From positions 186,001 through 250,000 of the forward strand of contig NZ_CADIJP010000003.1 in the NCBI RefSeq assembly GCF_902859725.1: a stretch of 64,000 bases of DNA, given 5' to 3'. This document shows, piece after piece, positions 9,275 to 17,327 of this stretch; positions within the stretch are counted from its first letter, which is position 1; each line of letters begins with the position of its first letter. The stretch comes from Achromobacter mucicolens (lineage in GTDB: Bacteria > Pseudomonadota > Gammaproteobacteria > Burkholderiales > Burkholderiaceae_B). A model generated the notes under the pieces. The model was not told the DNA's origin and did no database searches. It was given only the letters and a program-made list of their open reading frames with translations. The position numbers were made by a program, and so were the translations under genes.

Positions 9275-9336
9275 TCACTTGGGCGGCCGGCACACGCCGG
9301 CGCCATTAGCAGGCCGGCCAGCGAATGCTGCCCGGA

Positions 9337-11037
9337 TCAGCAGGCCGGCCAGCGAACGCTGCCCGCTTCCGGGCACACCCACGATCCCTGCAGCCGCGCC
9401 CGGATCTCTGCCAAGCTTTGTTCGACCAGCAGCTCGCCGTCGCGGAACACCGGAACCAGCGCCCCACCCGCCGCCTGCTCGGGCGTCTGCTGATCGTGCA
9501 GCACGTAGCCGCTTGGCGTCTCTTGCACCCGCAGCAGTCCCTTGGCGGACTTCTTCACACCGGAGTCGGTGACCGGGTCCTTGACCAGTTCCTGGGGTTC
9601 GCCGTTGACCTCGGCGTACGTGGCCTTCAGCGCCCAGCCGAAGGTGTCGCGCGTCAGGTACTGGTACGTGTAGGACCCGATGCCCAGCACCACGTTGCCC
9701 GAGGCAAAGCCCTTGCGCTCCAGCCGCACCAGGATGTCGCGCGCCCGGGTCAGCGTGATGGAGTCGCCGTAGATCAGGCCGACGTGCGGATCCAGAAGCT
9801 TGTAGCCGCGCTCGGTCTCTACCCCGCCAAAGGTATCCCACAGGCATTGCACCGCGCCCTTCACCTCAGCGGCGCGCAGAGCTTGCCGCGCGCTGGCGTC
9901 TTCACCCAGCAGCCAGTAGTTGCCCGTGGCCGCATCGCGCACGGCCTCAAAGCCGGCGGCTTGCGCCGCTTGCAGCGCGGCACGGTCGGCGACGTCCGGC
10001 ACGTCGGTGCAGAAGTAACCTGTCAGGATCTTCACCGGATCGCCAGAGTCCGGGCGGAACACGACTTTGGCGTTGCCCAGCGCATCCGGCTCGCGGCTCA
10101 TGATCTCGGACTTGAGCGCCGCGGCGAAATCCGTGACCACCTGCCAGAAGTCCCAAGTGTCCGACACCACGGACACGATGCCCGCCGGATAGACCTGCTT
10201 GACCAGGCGGCGGATGGTTTCGATCTCGCCTTCCTTGCTGCCCAGGCACATCACGGAGTGTTCGGTCGCCGGCACCGAGCCGCCGATGAGTTCCCGATCC
10301 GAATCCGCGAGGTAGAGGTCTTCGAGGTAATCGATGGCCGGGATCGTGTCGGTGCCGGTGAAGGACAACAGGTGGCCCGCGCCGCACTTGCGCGCGTCGT
10401 ACAGACCGGACATGCCGCGCATCGAGAAGTCGTGGCCCTGCCAGTCCACGAACGCCATCGGACTGCCGGTCAGCTGCGCGAAATAGGTCAGCAGCTTGCG
10501 GTATTCGAAGGCGATGGTGGCGACCGTGGACGGCTTCCAGGATTCGCAGCTGAACAGGGTTTCGATGTAGGTCACCAGCCAGGCGAATTCCGGCCGGGTG
10601 TTGATGAAGGTGACAGGCGGCACGCGGATGTCCACGCGGGCGCCTTCGGGCACCGAGCGGATTTCCAGCGGCAGGTAGCCCAGGTCGTGCAGCGCCTGCA
10701 GGTGGTCCACCGTGACCGCGCCCTTGCCCAGCGCGTTGTCCACGCGGCGCTGGTACTGGCGCACCGCCGTCGCGGCAGGCTTGCCAAAGAACTCGCGGTT
10801 GAAAAGACCGATCAGGATTTCCTTGATGAAACCCTGCAGGCCGAACCAGACGATCTTCTCGTCGAACAGTTCGGGCAGCACCGGCGCCAGACGCGCGGAA
10901 CGCGGCGTGAAGTTGGCAAGGATCTTGTTGGTGCCCTTGGGGTACTGGAACGGGTGGCCGGTCTTGTAGAAATCCGCCTGCAGAAAGGGATTCAGGCCGT
11001 TCTTGAGCGCGGGGGCCAGGGTGTCGGGGGCATTCAT
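9337..11037 (-). CDS. nadV: nicotinamide phosphoribosyltransferase
   Basis: A 566-residue enzyme of the NAMPT/NadV family that joins nicotinamide and PRPP to give nicotinamide mononucleotide, the first step of the short NAD salvage route. Diagnostic stretches include LQADFYKTGHPFQYPKGT, FVDWQGHDFSMRGMSG, the phosphate-binding VVFRPDSGDPVKIL, and LIYGDSITLTRARDI, all in the order of the family. The final Ala/Gly-rich residues look unremarkable. It lies 21 bases after the PRPP synthetase-like gene, which would supply its co-substrate, and both are downstream of nrtR. Confidence 0.93.
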   Translation of the reverse strand: MNAPDTLAPALKNGLNPFLQADFYKTGHPFQYPKGTNKILANFTPRSARLAPVLPELFDEKIVWFGLQGFIKEILIGLFNREFFGKPAATAVRQYQRRVDNALGKGAVTVDHLQALHDLGYLPLEIRSVPEGARVDIRVPPVTFINTRPEFAWLVTYIETLFSCESWKPSTVATIAFEYRKLLTYFAQLTGSPMAFVDWQGHDFSMRGMSGLYDARKCGAGHLLSFTGTDTIPAIDYLEDLYLADSDRELIGGSVPATEHSVMCLGSKEGEIETIRRLVKQVYPAGIVSVVSDTWDFWQVVTDFAAALKSEIMSREPDALGNAKVVFRPDSGDPVKILTGYFCTDVPDVADRAALQAAQAAGFEAVRDAATGNYWLLGEDASARQALRAAEVKGAVQCLWDTFGGVETERGYKLLDPHVGLIYGDSITLTRARDILVRLERKGFASGNVVLGIGSYTYQYLTRDTFGWALKATYAEVNGEPQELVKDPVTDSGVKKSAKGLLRVQETPSGYVLHDQQTPEQAAGGALVPVFRDGELLVEQSLAEIRARLQGSWVCPEAGSVRWPAC

Positions 11038-11058
11038 GGCGTTTTCCTTCTTGGCTGC

Positions 11059-11907
11059 TTAGTTGACCAGGACGGCTGCGGCGGCGCCCGGCACAGGGGC
11101 GTCTTCGGTGCGAGTCCAGTCGTAGGCGGTGAAAATCTCGGCGTAGTTGGCCTTCAGTTCGGTCAGGCCCTTGCTGAAGATGCCGTGCGTGACATACAGG
11201 TAGAGCGGCTGGCGGGTCTTGTCGCGCAGGGCGGCGGCCAGTTCCAGGAACGTGCGTCCGCCGTCGCAGATGTCGTCGACCACCAGCACCGGCTGGGCCG
11301 GGATATCGTCGGGCACGCGGGTTTCAGTAATGCGGCCGGTCTGCGGATCGCGGACCTTTTCCGCGTAGCGCACATCCGCCACGCCCAGCGCCTTGGCCAG
11401 CGCCTGCACCCGCTTGCGGGCGCCGGCGTCCGGCGCCATCAGCGTGACACCCTGCGCGAAGGCCGGGGCGGCCAGCGCCTTTTTCAGGAAGGCGGCGGCA
11501 TCGACCACCCGCACCCGCGCGAGCAGCGCGGGCGTGACGTCGCTGTGGGGTTCGACAATGGTGACGGTGGCGTACTGCTGGTCGTTGATCAGCTTGCAGA
11601 ACACCGCGGCGCCCAGCGCCTCGCCCGGGTTGCACACGCGGTCCTGGCGGGCATACGGCACATAGGGCATGTCCAGGTGCACCGGCACGGCGGGGTTCAA
11701 GCGGCGCAGGGCATCGGTCAACAGCAACAACTGCATCACGTCGTCGGCCGACTTCAACAAGGCATGGATGCGAAATTCGCGGGCGGCGTCCGCCTGCTCG
11801 CGCAACCCCGCCGGAATGGTGACCTGCATTTCGCCGCCCGGAAACCGGAACGCTGCCGGCGTATCGGTCAGGCGTTGTCCTTCAATGACCGCAGTGATGG
11901 TGAACAT
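11059..11907 (-). CDS. ribose-phosphate pyrophosphokinase-like protein of the NAD-salvage operon
   Basis: A 282-residue relative of PRPP synthetase (Prs), shorter than the housekeeping enzyme (about 315 residues). It carries the paired-domain type I PRTase fold: MPYVPYARQDRVCNPGEALG (ATP-binding part), TIVEPHSDVTPALL (the D.H motif), LMAPDAGARKRVQALA, and the PRPP-binding loop VLVVDDICDGGRT near residue 205. Linkage to nadV suggests dedicated PRPP supply for nicotinamide salvage. The stronger divergence from core Prs leaves regulation or substrate differences open. The start is 11907, with AGGGAC a few bases before it. Confidence 0.88.
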   Translation of the reverse strand: MFTITAVIEGQRLTDTPAAFRFPGGEMQVTIPAGLREQADAAREFRIHALLKSADDVMQLLLLTDALRRLNPAVPVHLDMPYVPYARQDRVCNPGEALGAAVFCKLINDQQYATVTIVEPHSDVTPALLARVRVVDAAAFLKKALAAPAFAQGVTLMAPDAGARKRVQALAKALGVADVRYAEKVRDPQTGRITETRVPDDIPAQPVLVVDDICDGGRTFLELAAALRDKTRQPLYLYVTHGIFSKGLTELKANYAEIFTAYDWTRTEDAPVPGAAAAVLVN

Positions 11908-11915
11908 GATCGTCC

Positions 11916-11975
11916 CTTAGTGGCATTTCAAAACTAAGTGGCGCCAGTATAAGCCTACTTATTGTCGTTATGCAA
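11916..11975 (-). promoter_or_regulatory. prs-nadV promoter with two palindromes, probable NrtR operators
   Basis: Reading the minus strand, TTGCAT (11970-11975), 18 bases and TATACT (11946-11951) form a good sigma70-type promoter. The palindrome ATAAG-TAGG-CTTAT (11949-11962) lies in the spacer and overlaps the -10 box. A second inverted repeat, CTTAGT-N11-ACTAAG (11916-11938), lies downstream, just before the ribosome site. Palindromes placed this way next to an nrtR gene fit repression by NrtR, which is known to control NAD salvage operons. The exact recognition sequence of this protein is not known to me. Confidence 0.55.
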
Positions 11976-12008
11976 CTATCTTTGCATTTGAACGGGCGCA
12001 CTCACGCA

Positions 12009-12662
12009 TCATCCGACGCTGCGGTCGAAAAACGTGAAATCCTTCAGCCGGTACAGGCGCGCCGGCCGCTGCGCGCCGCCGACCTGTTCGTCGGTGGCCT
12101 CCAGCGCGCCCCACGCTTCCATCTTGCGGCGGAAATTGGACTTCTCGAGCCGGGTCTGCAGGATGGCTTCATAGGTGTGCTGCAGCTGAGTCAGCGTGAA
12201 GCGCTCGGGCAACAGGAAGAACGGCAGCGTGGAATAGGTGGACTTGCTGCGCAGGCGGTCCACGGCTGCGCGAACAATAGTGGCGTGGTCGAACGCCAGC
12301 GGCGGCAGCGCGTCCACGCTGACAAAGCGGAACTCGGCGCGCGTGGCGGCGGCCAGTTCAGCGGCGGGCACCAGGGCCACGTAGGCCACCGACAGCGACC
12401 ATTGCCGGGGGTCGCGCTCCATGCCCGAAAACACCTGCAGCTGCTCAAGGTAGCGCGGTTCGAAACCGGTCTTTTCCCGCAACACGCGCCGGATGCTGTC
12501 TTCGGTGGACGCGTCCTCATCGGCGTGCACCACGCCGCCGGGCAGCGCCATCGCGCCCTGGAAGGGCTCGCGGTCGCGCTGGTGCAGTGCGACTTCCAGG
12601 CCGGATTCGCGCAGGGTGAGAAGGACGGCGTCGACGGTGACGAGCGGCTGGGGAAATTCCAA
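12009..12662 (-). CDS. nrtR: NrtR-type Nudix-related transcriptional regulator of NAD metabolism
   Basis: A 217-residue protein with an N-terminal Nudix-like domain (VTVDAVLLTLRESGLEVAL, then FQGAMALPGGVVHADEDAS) and a C-terminal winged-helix domain (about residues 145-215, TQLQHTYEAILQTRLEKSNF). The Nudix box is degenerate: RREVLREKTG-like text shows R-V and E-K in place of the catalytic R-E and E-E pairs, as usual for NrtR, which binds ADP-ribose as an effector rather than hydrolysing it. The only usable start is TTG at 12662; an in-frame stop lies shortly upstream. It is encoded just upstream of, and in the same direction as, prs-nadV. Confidence 0.85.
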   Translation of the reverse strand: MEFPQPLVTVDAVLLTLRESGLEVALHQRDREPFQGAMALPGGVVHADEDASTEDSIRRVLREKTGFEPRYLEQLQVFSGMERDPRQWSLSVAYVALVPAAELAAATRAEFRFVSVDALPPLAFDHATIVRAAVDRLRSKSTYSTLPFFLLPERFTLTQLQHTYEAILQTRLEKSNFRRKMEAWGALEATDEQVGGAQRPARLYRLKDFTFFDRSVG

Positions 12663-12915
12663 GACGAGGGTTCCAAGATTCGGGTTTTGGGCAAGATGCC
12701 ACTATGACGGTTCCAGGTCAATCCGGCCTTGGTCCGCCTGCGCAGGTTTCGAGCGCGAGCACCACTAGAACAACTTCGAATTTTGGCAAAAATTGACGGC
12801 GGATAACGACAATTAACGCATTGTTCTACACTATGCCCCGAGGAACACCGCCGGGTTGATGCTTGGCGCCGTGTTCCTTTTGCTTTTCTTCAACTGCAAC
12901 ACAGGAGTTTTCCGG

Positions 12916-14022
12916 ATGAAAAAGACGCTGCTCGCCGCGGCAATGCTGGCCTCTTTCGCAGGCGTTGCCCAGGCAGAACCGTCAGTCACTCTCTACGGTG
13001 TCATCGACACCGGCCTCGGCTACAACAAGATCAAGGGCGATGGCTACAGTGGTTCCAAAGTCGGCATGATCAACGGCATCCAGGCCGGCTCCCGCTGGGG
13101 CCTGCGCGGATCCGAAGATCTGGGCGACGGCCTGCGCGCCGTCTTCAAGCTGGAAAGCGGCTTTGACTCCGCCAACGGCAGCCGCGGCCAGTCGGGCCGC
13201 CTGTTCGGCCGCCAAGCCACCATCGGCCTGGCCAACGACGCCTGGGGTTCGCTCGAATTCGGCCGCCAGGCCACCGTCGGCTCCAACTACCTGGCCGACA
13301 TCGATCCCTTCTACACCAGCTATACCCAGTCCAACCTGGGCCTGGGGTTCAGCGCGGCCAACACCATGCGCTGGGACAACATGGTCATGTACCGCACCCC
13401 GTCGGTGAACGGCTTTGAATTCGCCGTGGGCTACTCGTTCAGCGTGGACGACACCACGACGGACCAGACCGGCTTCAAGACCGCGGACAACACGCGCGGC
13501 ATCACGACCGGCCTGCGCTACGTGCAAGGTCCGCTGAACGTGACGCTGACGTATGACCAGCTGAACGGTTCCAACCGCGGTTCCATCGACAACGGCGCCA
13601 CGCCGCGCCAGTACGCCATCGGCGCGTCGTACGACCTGGAAGTCGTCAAGCTGGCCGCCGCTTACGGCCGCACCACCGACGGCTGGTTCGTCGGCCAGGA
13701 CCTGCCGGCCGGCACGCCGTTCAGCGATGAATTCGGCATCAACCGCTTCGTGGACGGTTTCAAGGCCAATTCCTACATGCTGGGCGCAACGTTCCCCGTC
13801 AGCGCAGCCGGCAGCCTGTTCACTTCGTGGCAGCACGTGGCCCCGTCCAACGACAAGCTGACGGGCGGCGACGCCAACATGAACGTCTACAGCGTGGGCT
13901 ACACCTACGACCTGTCCAAGCGCACCAACCTGTACGCCTACGGTTCGTACGGCACGGATTACGCGTTCATCGACGGCGTCAAGAGCACCGCCGCCGGCGT
14001 GGGCATCCGCCACCAGTTCTAA
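12916..14022 (+). CDS. outer-membrane general porin, Gram-negative (Burkholderiales) type
   Basis: A 368-residue trimeric beta-barrel porin. The signal peptide MKKTLLAAAMLASFAGVAQA is followed by the typical mature start EPSVTLYGVIDTGLGY. PEFG-like signatures include GLRGSEDLGDGLRAVFKLESGF and LFGRQATIGLANDAWGSLEFGRQ (loop 3 region). The chain ends GVGIRHQF, with the C-terminal Phe needed for barrel assembly. The ATG at 12916 has AGGAG at 12903-12907. It is probably expressed alone: 250 bases separate it from nrtR, transcribed the other way. Confidence 0.93.
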   Translation: MKKTLLAAAMLASFAGVAQAEPSVTLYGVIDTGLGYNKIKGDGYSGSKVGMINGIQAGSRWGLRGSEDLGDGLRAVFKLESGFDSANGSRGQSGRLFGRQATIGLANDAWGSLEFGRQATVGSNYLADIDPFYTSYTQSNLGLGFSAANTMRWDNMVMYRTPSVNGFEFAVGYSFSVDDTTTDQTGFKTADNTRGITTGLRYVQGPLNVTLTYDQLNGSNRGSIDNGATPRQYAIGASYDLEVVKLAAAYGRTTDGWFVGQDLPAGTPFSDEFGINRFVDGFKANSYMLGATFPVSAAGSLFTSWQHVAPSNDKLTGGDANMNVYSVGYTYDLSKRTNLYAYGSYGTDYAFIDGVKSTAAGVGIRHQF

Positions 14023-14031
14023 GCGTGTGCC

Positions 14032-14060
14032 GGGCCGGTCCGCTTGCGCGGCGCCGGCCC
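14032..14060. terminator. possible hairpin terminator after the porin gene
   Basis: An inverted repeat GGGCCGG (14032-14038) and CCGGCCC (14054-14060), with an inner CCGC/GCGG pair, starts 10 bases after the porin stop. There is no T-run after it, so intrinsic termination is uncertain. It lies between convergent genes. Confidence 0.35.
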
Positions 14061-14078
14061 TCCCCGCCGCCCGGGCCG

Positions 14079-14747
14079 CTACCGCGCCCGGGCGCGCTCC
14101 AGCATCTGGACGATCTCTGTCTGCCCGCGCTGGCGGGCGTGCTGCAACGCTGTGCGGCCGTCCTTGTCCGGCAGATTCACGTCCGCGCCCCCCTCGATTA
14201 GCAGCCCCACGATGGCCTGATGACGCGGTCCGCCATCGCTCAGGATGATGGCTTCCAGCAGACCGGTCCAACCCAGCCGGTTGACATGGTTCGGGTCCAC
14301 CCCGGCCTGAAGCAGACGCTTGACGACCTCGACATGGCCCCGCTCGCAAGCGGGTATCAGCGCCGTGCCGCCGTAGCGGTTGGTGCTTTTCAGGTCCGCG
14401 CCGTGCGTCAGCGTCAGCTCCAGGATCTCGCGATACCCCTGCGCGCCCGCCAGTAGATAGGCGCTGTCCTGCATGCCGTTCTTGGCGTTCACGTCCGCGC
14501 CGGCCTGGATCAGCGCCGCCGCGGCCGCTTCGTGGTTGCCCTGCGTGGCGCGCAGGAGTGGCGTATTGCCCTGCCCGTCCCGCGCCTCGAGCGGCGCGCC
14601 TTCCGCGAGCAATTGGCGCACCCGCGCCGTGTCGCCCTTGCCGGACGCCGCGAGCAGTTGCGCGCCCCGGTCGTCCGCCGCCGCACCGAAGCCGATTGCG
14701 CTGAGCGTCAGCGCGAAGCAGATGCGCCAGAAGTTGATGTAAGCCAT
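14079..14747 (-). CDS. secreted ankyrin-repeat protein
   Basis: A 222-residue protein with a signal peptide (MAYINFWRICFALTLSAIGFG, cleavage near AAA-DD), so likely periplasmic, followed by about five ankyrin repeats. Clear units are DGQGNTPLLRATQGNHEAA, AGADVNAKNG, RYGGTALIPACERGHVEVVK, AGVDPNHVNRLGWTGLLEA and GGADVNLPDKDGRTALQHA. Ankyrin repeats mediate protein binding; small periplasmic ankyrin proteins occur widely in Proteobacteria, sometimes near catalase genes, which are absent here. The start at 14747 is chosen because it gives the signal peptide. Confidence 0.85.
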   Translation of the reverse strand: MAYINFWRICFALTLSAIGFGAAADDRGAQLLAASGKGDTARVRQLLAEGAPLEARDGQGNTPLLRATQGNHEAAAAALIQAGADVNAKNGMQDSAYLLAGAQGYREILELTLTHGADLKSTNRYGGTALIPACERGHVEVVKRLLQAGVDPNHVNRLGWTGLLEAIILSDGGPRHQAIVGLLIEGGADVNLPDKDGRTALQHARQRGQTEIVQMLERARAR

Positions 14748-14934
14748 TGCCGGCAGCCTCCCTGGTTTTTCCGGTATCGCGCCGCGGTCCCGCGCCGGGC
14801 GCGCTGCCATTATCTCCCTGCTGCGCGCCGCGCAAGCTATGCTCGGTCAAATTCATAGTGACGTGCAATGCGCAGGAAACACGCGTCCGGCATGATCGGC
14901 CTCCCTTACTGATCGCAGCCCCCAACGAACCGTC

Positions 14935-16278
14935 ATGCCATCTCGTTCCCCTTCCGCGTTCTCGCCCGTATTCCGTCCGCAAACGCGCCTTGCCCGCGCC
15001 CTGGCCCTGGCGTTGCTGCCGCTGGCCCTGGCCGCCTGCAATGGCGGCGGCGACGATGACGATGACGCCGTCCAGCCGCCTGTCGCCGAAACCCCGGCGC
15101 CGCCGCAGACGCCCGCTCCGGAACCGCAACCTGAAACGCCCCCGCGCAATATGGCCTACCTGCAGACCAAGCCGGGCGACGTGATCCAGGTCCGCATCGA
15201 GGAACTGCACCCCACGCAGGCCGCGATCGGCTATGACCAGATCTATTACAAGCTGGGCCGCTGGCAGGGCGACTTCGACCGCGCCACCTGGGCGGCCGAT
15301 CCAGTGCTGCAACTGGATTACCTGAACCGCACGGTCGGCAAGAAGTTCGACGATTACTGCGAAGACGTGGGCGGCGCCGAGCGCGCGCAGAAGTTCCAGA
15401 GCATCGCCGAGGCCCGCGCCGCCCGCCTGGACCAGCCCGACACGTTCGCCTGCCTGGACGCGCCGGGCACCCACACCGCCAACCTGAAGTCGGTGGTGGT
15501 GGGCTGGGACGGCAATCTGTACCTGACCGACGGCCACCACACGTTCTCGTCCCTGCGCGAGATCTTTGACGGCGGCCCCAAGCTTCCGGTGTGGGTGAAG
15601 GTCGACGCCAACTACAGCGATCTGACGACCGCGGCCGCCTTCTGGCAACGCCTGGTGGACGAGCGCCGCGCGTGGCTGCGCGACGGCCAGAATCAGCCCA
15701 TCACCGTCGACCAGTTGCCCACGCGCCTGGGGCTGTCCCATGCGCAGGAACCCGGCGGCATGCAGGAAGACCGCTATCGCTCGCTGGTCTACTTCACCCG
15801 CGACATCGCCTACAGCAACGGCAATCTGCCCGAGTTTGCGGAATTCCTGTGGGGCGACTGGCTGCGCCGGCAGGCCGCGGCGGGCCAACTGCCCGGGTTG
15901 GATCAGTACAAGATGCAGGCGCCGGCCACGCCCGCCGAGATCCTGGCGGTCAGCACGCTGAACAAGGACATCCTGCCGACCGGCGCCAGCGACAGCTACG
16001 CCGCCGCCGTGCGCGATGCCTCGGTGAAGATGAGCGCGTTGAACGACACGGATATCGTGTTCGAGGACCGCGATGCCGCCAGCCTGGGCCGCATCGTGCT
16101 GGCGCCCAACGCGGCCAGCGGCTCGCCCACCAAGACCGCGCGCGACACCTTGGAAGAACTGCCGCGCAACGACGTCAAGACATCGGACGGCACGCCGCGC
16201 GGCGCGGGCAAGCTGTGGTTCGCGGTGAATTACCGCACCTGCGGCAAGCCGGCGGCGGGCACCTGCTGGGGCTGGTGA
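14935..16278 (+). CDS. lipoprotein with a ParB-like (ParBc_2) domain
   Basis: A 447-residue predicted lipoprotein. The signal ends LALAAC (Cys35) and is followed by a short acidic run of Asp and a Pro/Glu-rich linker (about residues 45-75). The main domain starts near QTKPGDVIQVRIEELHPTQAAIGYDQIYYKLG and contains LYLTDGHHTFSSLREIF, which resembles the ParB/Srx-type nuclease family PF08857, where a DGHH-type motif is conserved. The function of exported members is unknown; nuclease or phosphoryl-transfer activity outside the cytoplasm is possible but unproven. A strong hairpin terminator follows directly. Confidence 0.75.
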   Translation: MPSRSPSAFSPVFRPQTRLARALALALLPLALAACNGGGDDDDDAVQPPVAETPAPPQTPAPEPQPETPPRNMAYLQTKPGDVIQVRIEELHPTQAAIGYDQIYYKLGRWQGDFDRATWAADPVLQLDYLNRTVGKKFDDYCEDVGGAERAQKFQSIAEARAARLDQPDTFACLDAPGTHTANLKSVVVGWDGNLYLTDGHHTFSSLREIFDGGPKLPVWVKVDANYSDLTTAAAFWQRLVDERRAWLRDGQNQPITVDQLPTRLGLSHAQEPGGMQEDRYRSLVYFTRDIAYSNGNLPEFAEFLWGDWLRRQAAAGQLPGLDQYKMQAPATPAEILAVSTLNKDILPTGASDSYAAAVRDASVKMSALNDTDIVFEDRDAASLGRIVLAPNAASGSPTKTARDTLEELPRNDVKTSDGTPRGAGKLWFAVNYRTCGKPAAGTCWGW

Positions 16279-16283
16279 TGTGA

Positions 16284-16309
16284 AAAAGGCCCGCGCAAGC
16301 GGGCCTTTT
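16284..16309. terminator. bidirectional intrinsic terminator
   Basis: A perfect 11-base-pair stem, AAAAGGCCCGC / GCGGGCCTTTT, with a GCAA loop. A-run and T-run flank the stem on either side, so it works in both directions, serving the ParB-like lipoprotein gene and the convergent small gene ending at 16330. Confidence 0.88.
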
Positions 16310-16329
16310 CGCATTGGGCCGTCAGGACC

Positions 16330-16701
16330 TCAGAGCACTTCCTTCGTATTCTCGGCCTTGGCTAGCTGCTGCATTGCCAGCGACACCTTCTGGGCGACTT
16401 CCAGGCGTTCGGCGGCCGACATGGCGTCGTACTCTTCCTTGGAAATGCCCAGGCTTGCCAAGGCCGCGTAGAACATCTTGTCCTCGATCGACATCGCGGC
16501 GTAGTCCATGAACTCCTGCTCGGCCTGCGACGGCGCGGATTGCGAGGCGCCGGAGACGCCACGGCCCATGGCCGAACGGTTGCGCTCGGTGGCGTCGGCG
16601 AACGCCGCGCGAAAGCCCTCGCCGGCAGTGGCGTTGGCGTTGCGGGCGGACGCCGGTTGGCCGGCGCCGGCATTGATACCCAGGAAATTCACGCTGCTCA
16701 T
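16330..16701 (-). CDS. conserved-looking small protein, function unknown
   Basis: A 123-residue soluble protein without signal peptide or membrane helix. The N-terminal half is Ala/Gly/Asn-rich and probably flexible. The C-terminal half (about residues 60-120) is predicted alpha-helical, with AMSIEDKMFYAALASLGISK and AERLEVAQKVSLAMQQLAKA. I do not recognise a family. The good codon use in this frame, its own start (MSSVNFLGINAG) and a terminator right after it support a real gene. It is divergent from the GvpU-like gene. Confidence 0.7.
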   Translation of the reverse strand: MSSVNFLGINAGAGQPASARNANATAGEGFRAAFADATERNRSAMGRGVSGASQSAPSQAEQEFMDYAAMSIEDKMFYAALASLGISKEEYDAMSAAERLEVAQKVSLAMQQLAKAENTKEVL

Positions 16702-16872
16702 GGAGGCTCCAAAGGGAATGGCGGTCAGGGTGCCAACATACTCCCGGCCCGCGCCGCTGGAAGGCCCGGTCAGGCACCCGATCGGCCCGCTGCTCGCGGG
16801 ATTGCCGCGCGACCATTTTCAGCGTCCTTCGAGTATCTTGTGCCTCTTGCAAACCTTTCAGAGACCCCTCTC

Positions 16873-17322
16873 ATGAGCATCGACACCTCCGCCGCCAGCC
16901 AGCCTGCTGCCGCCGTACCCACCGCGGACGCGTTCCTGCAGTTCCTGGTCAACCTGGTCAACAACGGCAGCCAGATCGAGAGCATTGGCGTGACCTTGCA
17001 GATGGGCGGCATGCTGGTGTCCGGCTCAATCGTTTCGGGCGCTGAATATTTCGACACCTTCGCCGCCACCTTCTCCGGTTCGCTGGCGTCGATGGACGAT
17101 GACACGCGCCAGACCGTGCACGCCTCGCTGGCCGAGCTGGGCGACGTGTTCCGCCTGCCGCAGCCCGTCGACCCGCTGCCCAACTACATCCACCTGGCCG
17201 ACGCGCTGTTCTTCACCGCTGACGGCACGCCCATTGCAGGACAGCCGACCCTGTGGCGCGGCCGCACCAGCGCCGTGGACGGATTCATCCTGGGCCGCAT
17301 GCAGTCCGACGCGTCGGCCTGA
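16873..17322 (+). CDS. GvpU-like protein (gas-vesicle accessory protein family) without a gas vesicle cluster
   Basis: A 149-residue protein resembling the GvpU family. The order FLQFLVNLVNNGSQIESIGVTL, GGMLVSGSIVSGAEYFDTF, YIHLADALFF and LWRGRTSAVDGFILGRM parallels Bacillus megaterium GvpU, which has a similar ISG..IS..EYFD element and FWRGKIAEVDGFFLGKI. GvpU affects gas vesicle clustering in that host, but no gvpA or other gas vesicle gene is visible here, so the role must differ or depend on genes elsewhere. The pentapeptide-repeat gene follows after 5 bases and is probably cotranscribed. Confidence 0.75.
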   Translation: MSIDTSAASQPAAAVPTADAFLQFLVNLVNNGSQIESIGVTLQMGGMLVSGSIVSGAEYFDTFAATFSGSLASMDDDTRQTVHASLAELGDVFRLPQPVDPLPNYIHLADALFFTADGTPIAGQPTLWRGRTSAVDGFILGRMQSDASA

Positions 17323-17327
17323 TCCGC

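Noticed and set aside
9325-11937. 870-residue open frame on the plus strand
   Set aside because: It is antisense to nadV and prs, which are strongly identified on the minus strand.
12982-16314. 1110-residue open frame on the minus strand
   Set aside because: It lies opposite the porin and ParB-like lipoprotein genes and translates to Arg/Ala/Gly-rich text with no domain; long antisense frames are common in GC-rich DNA.
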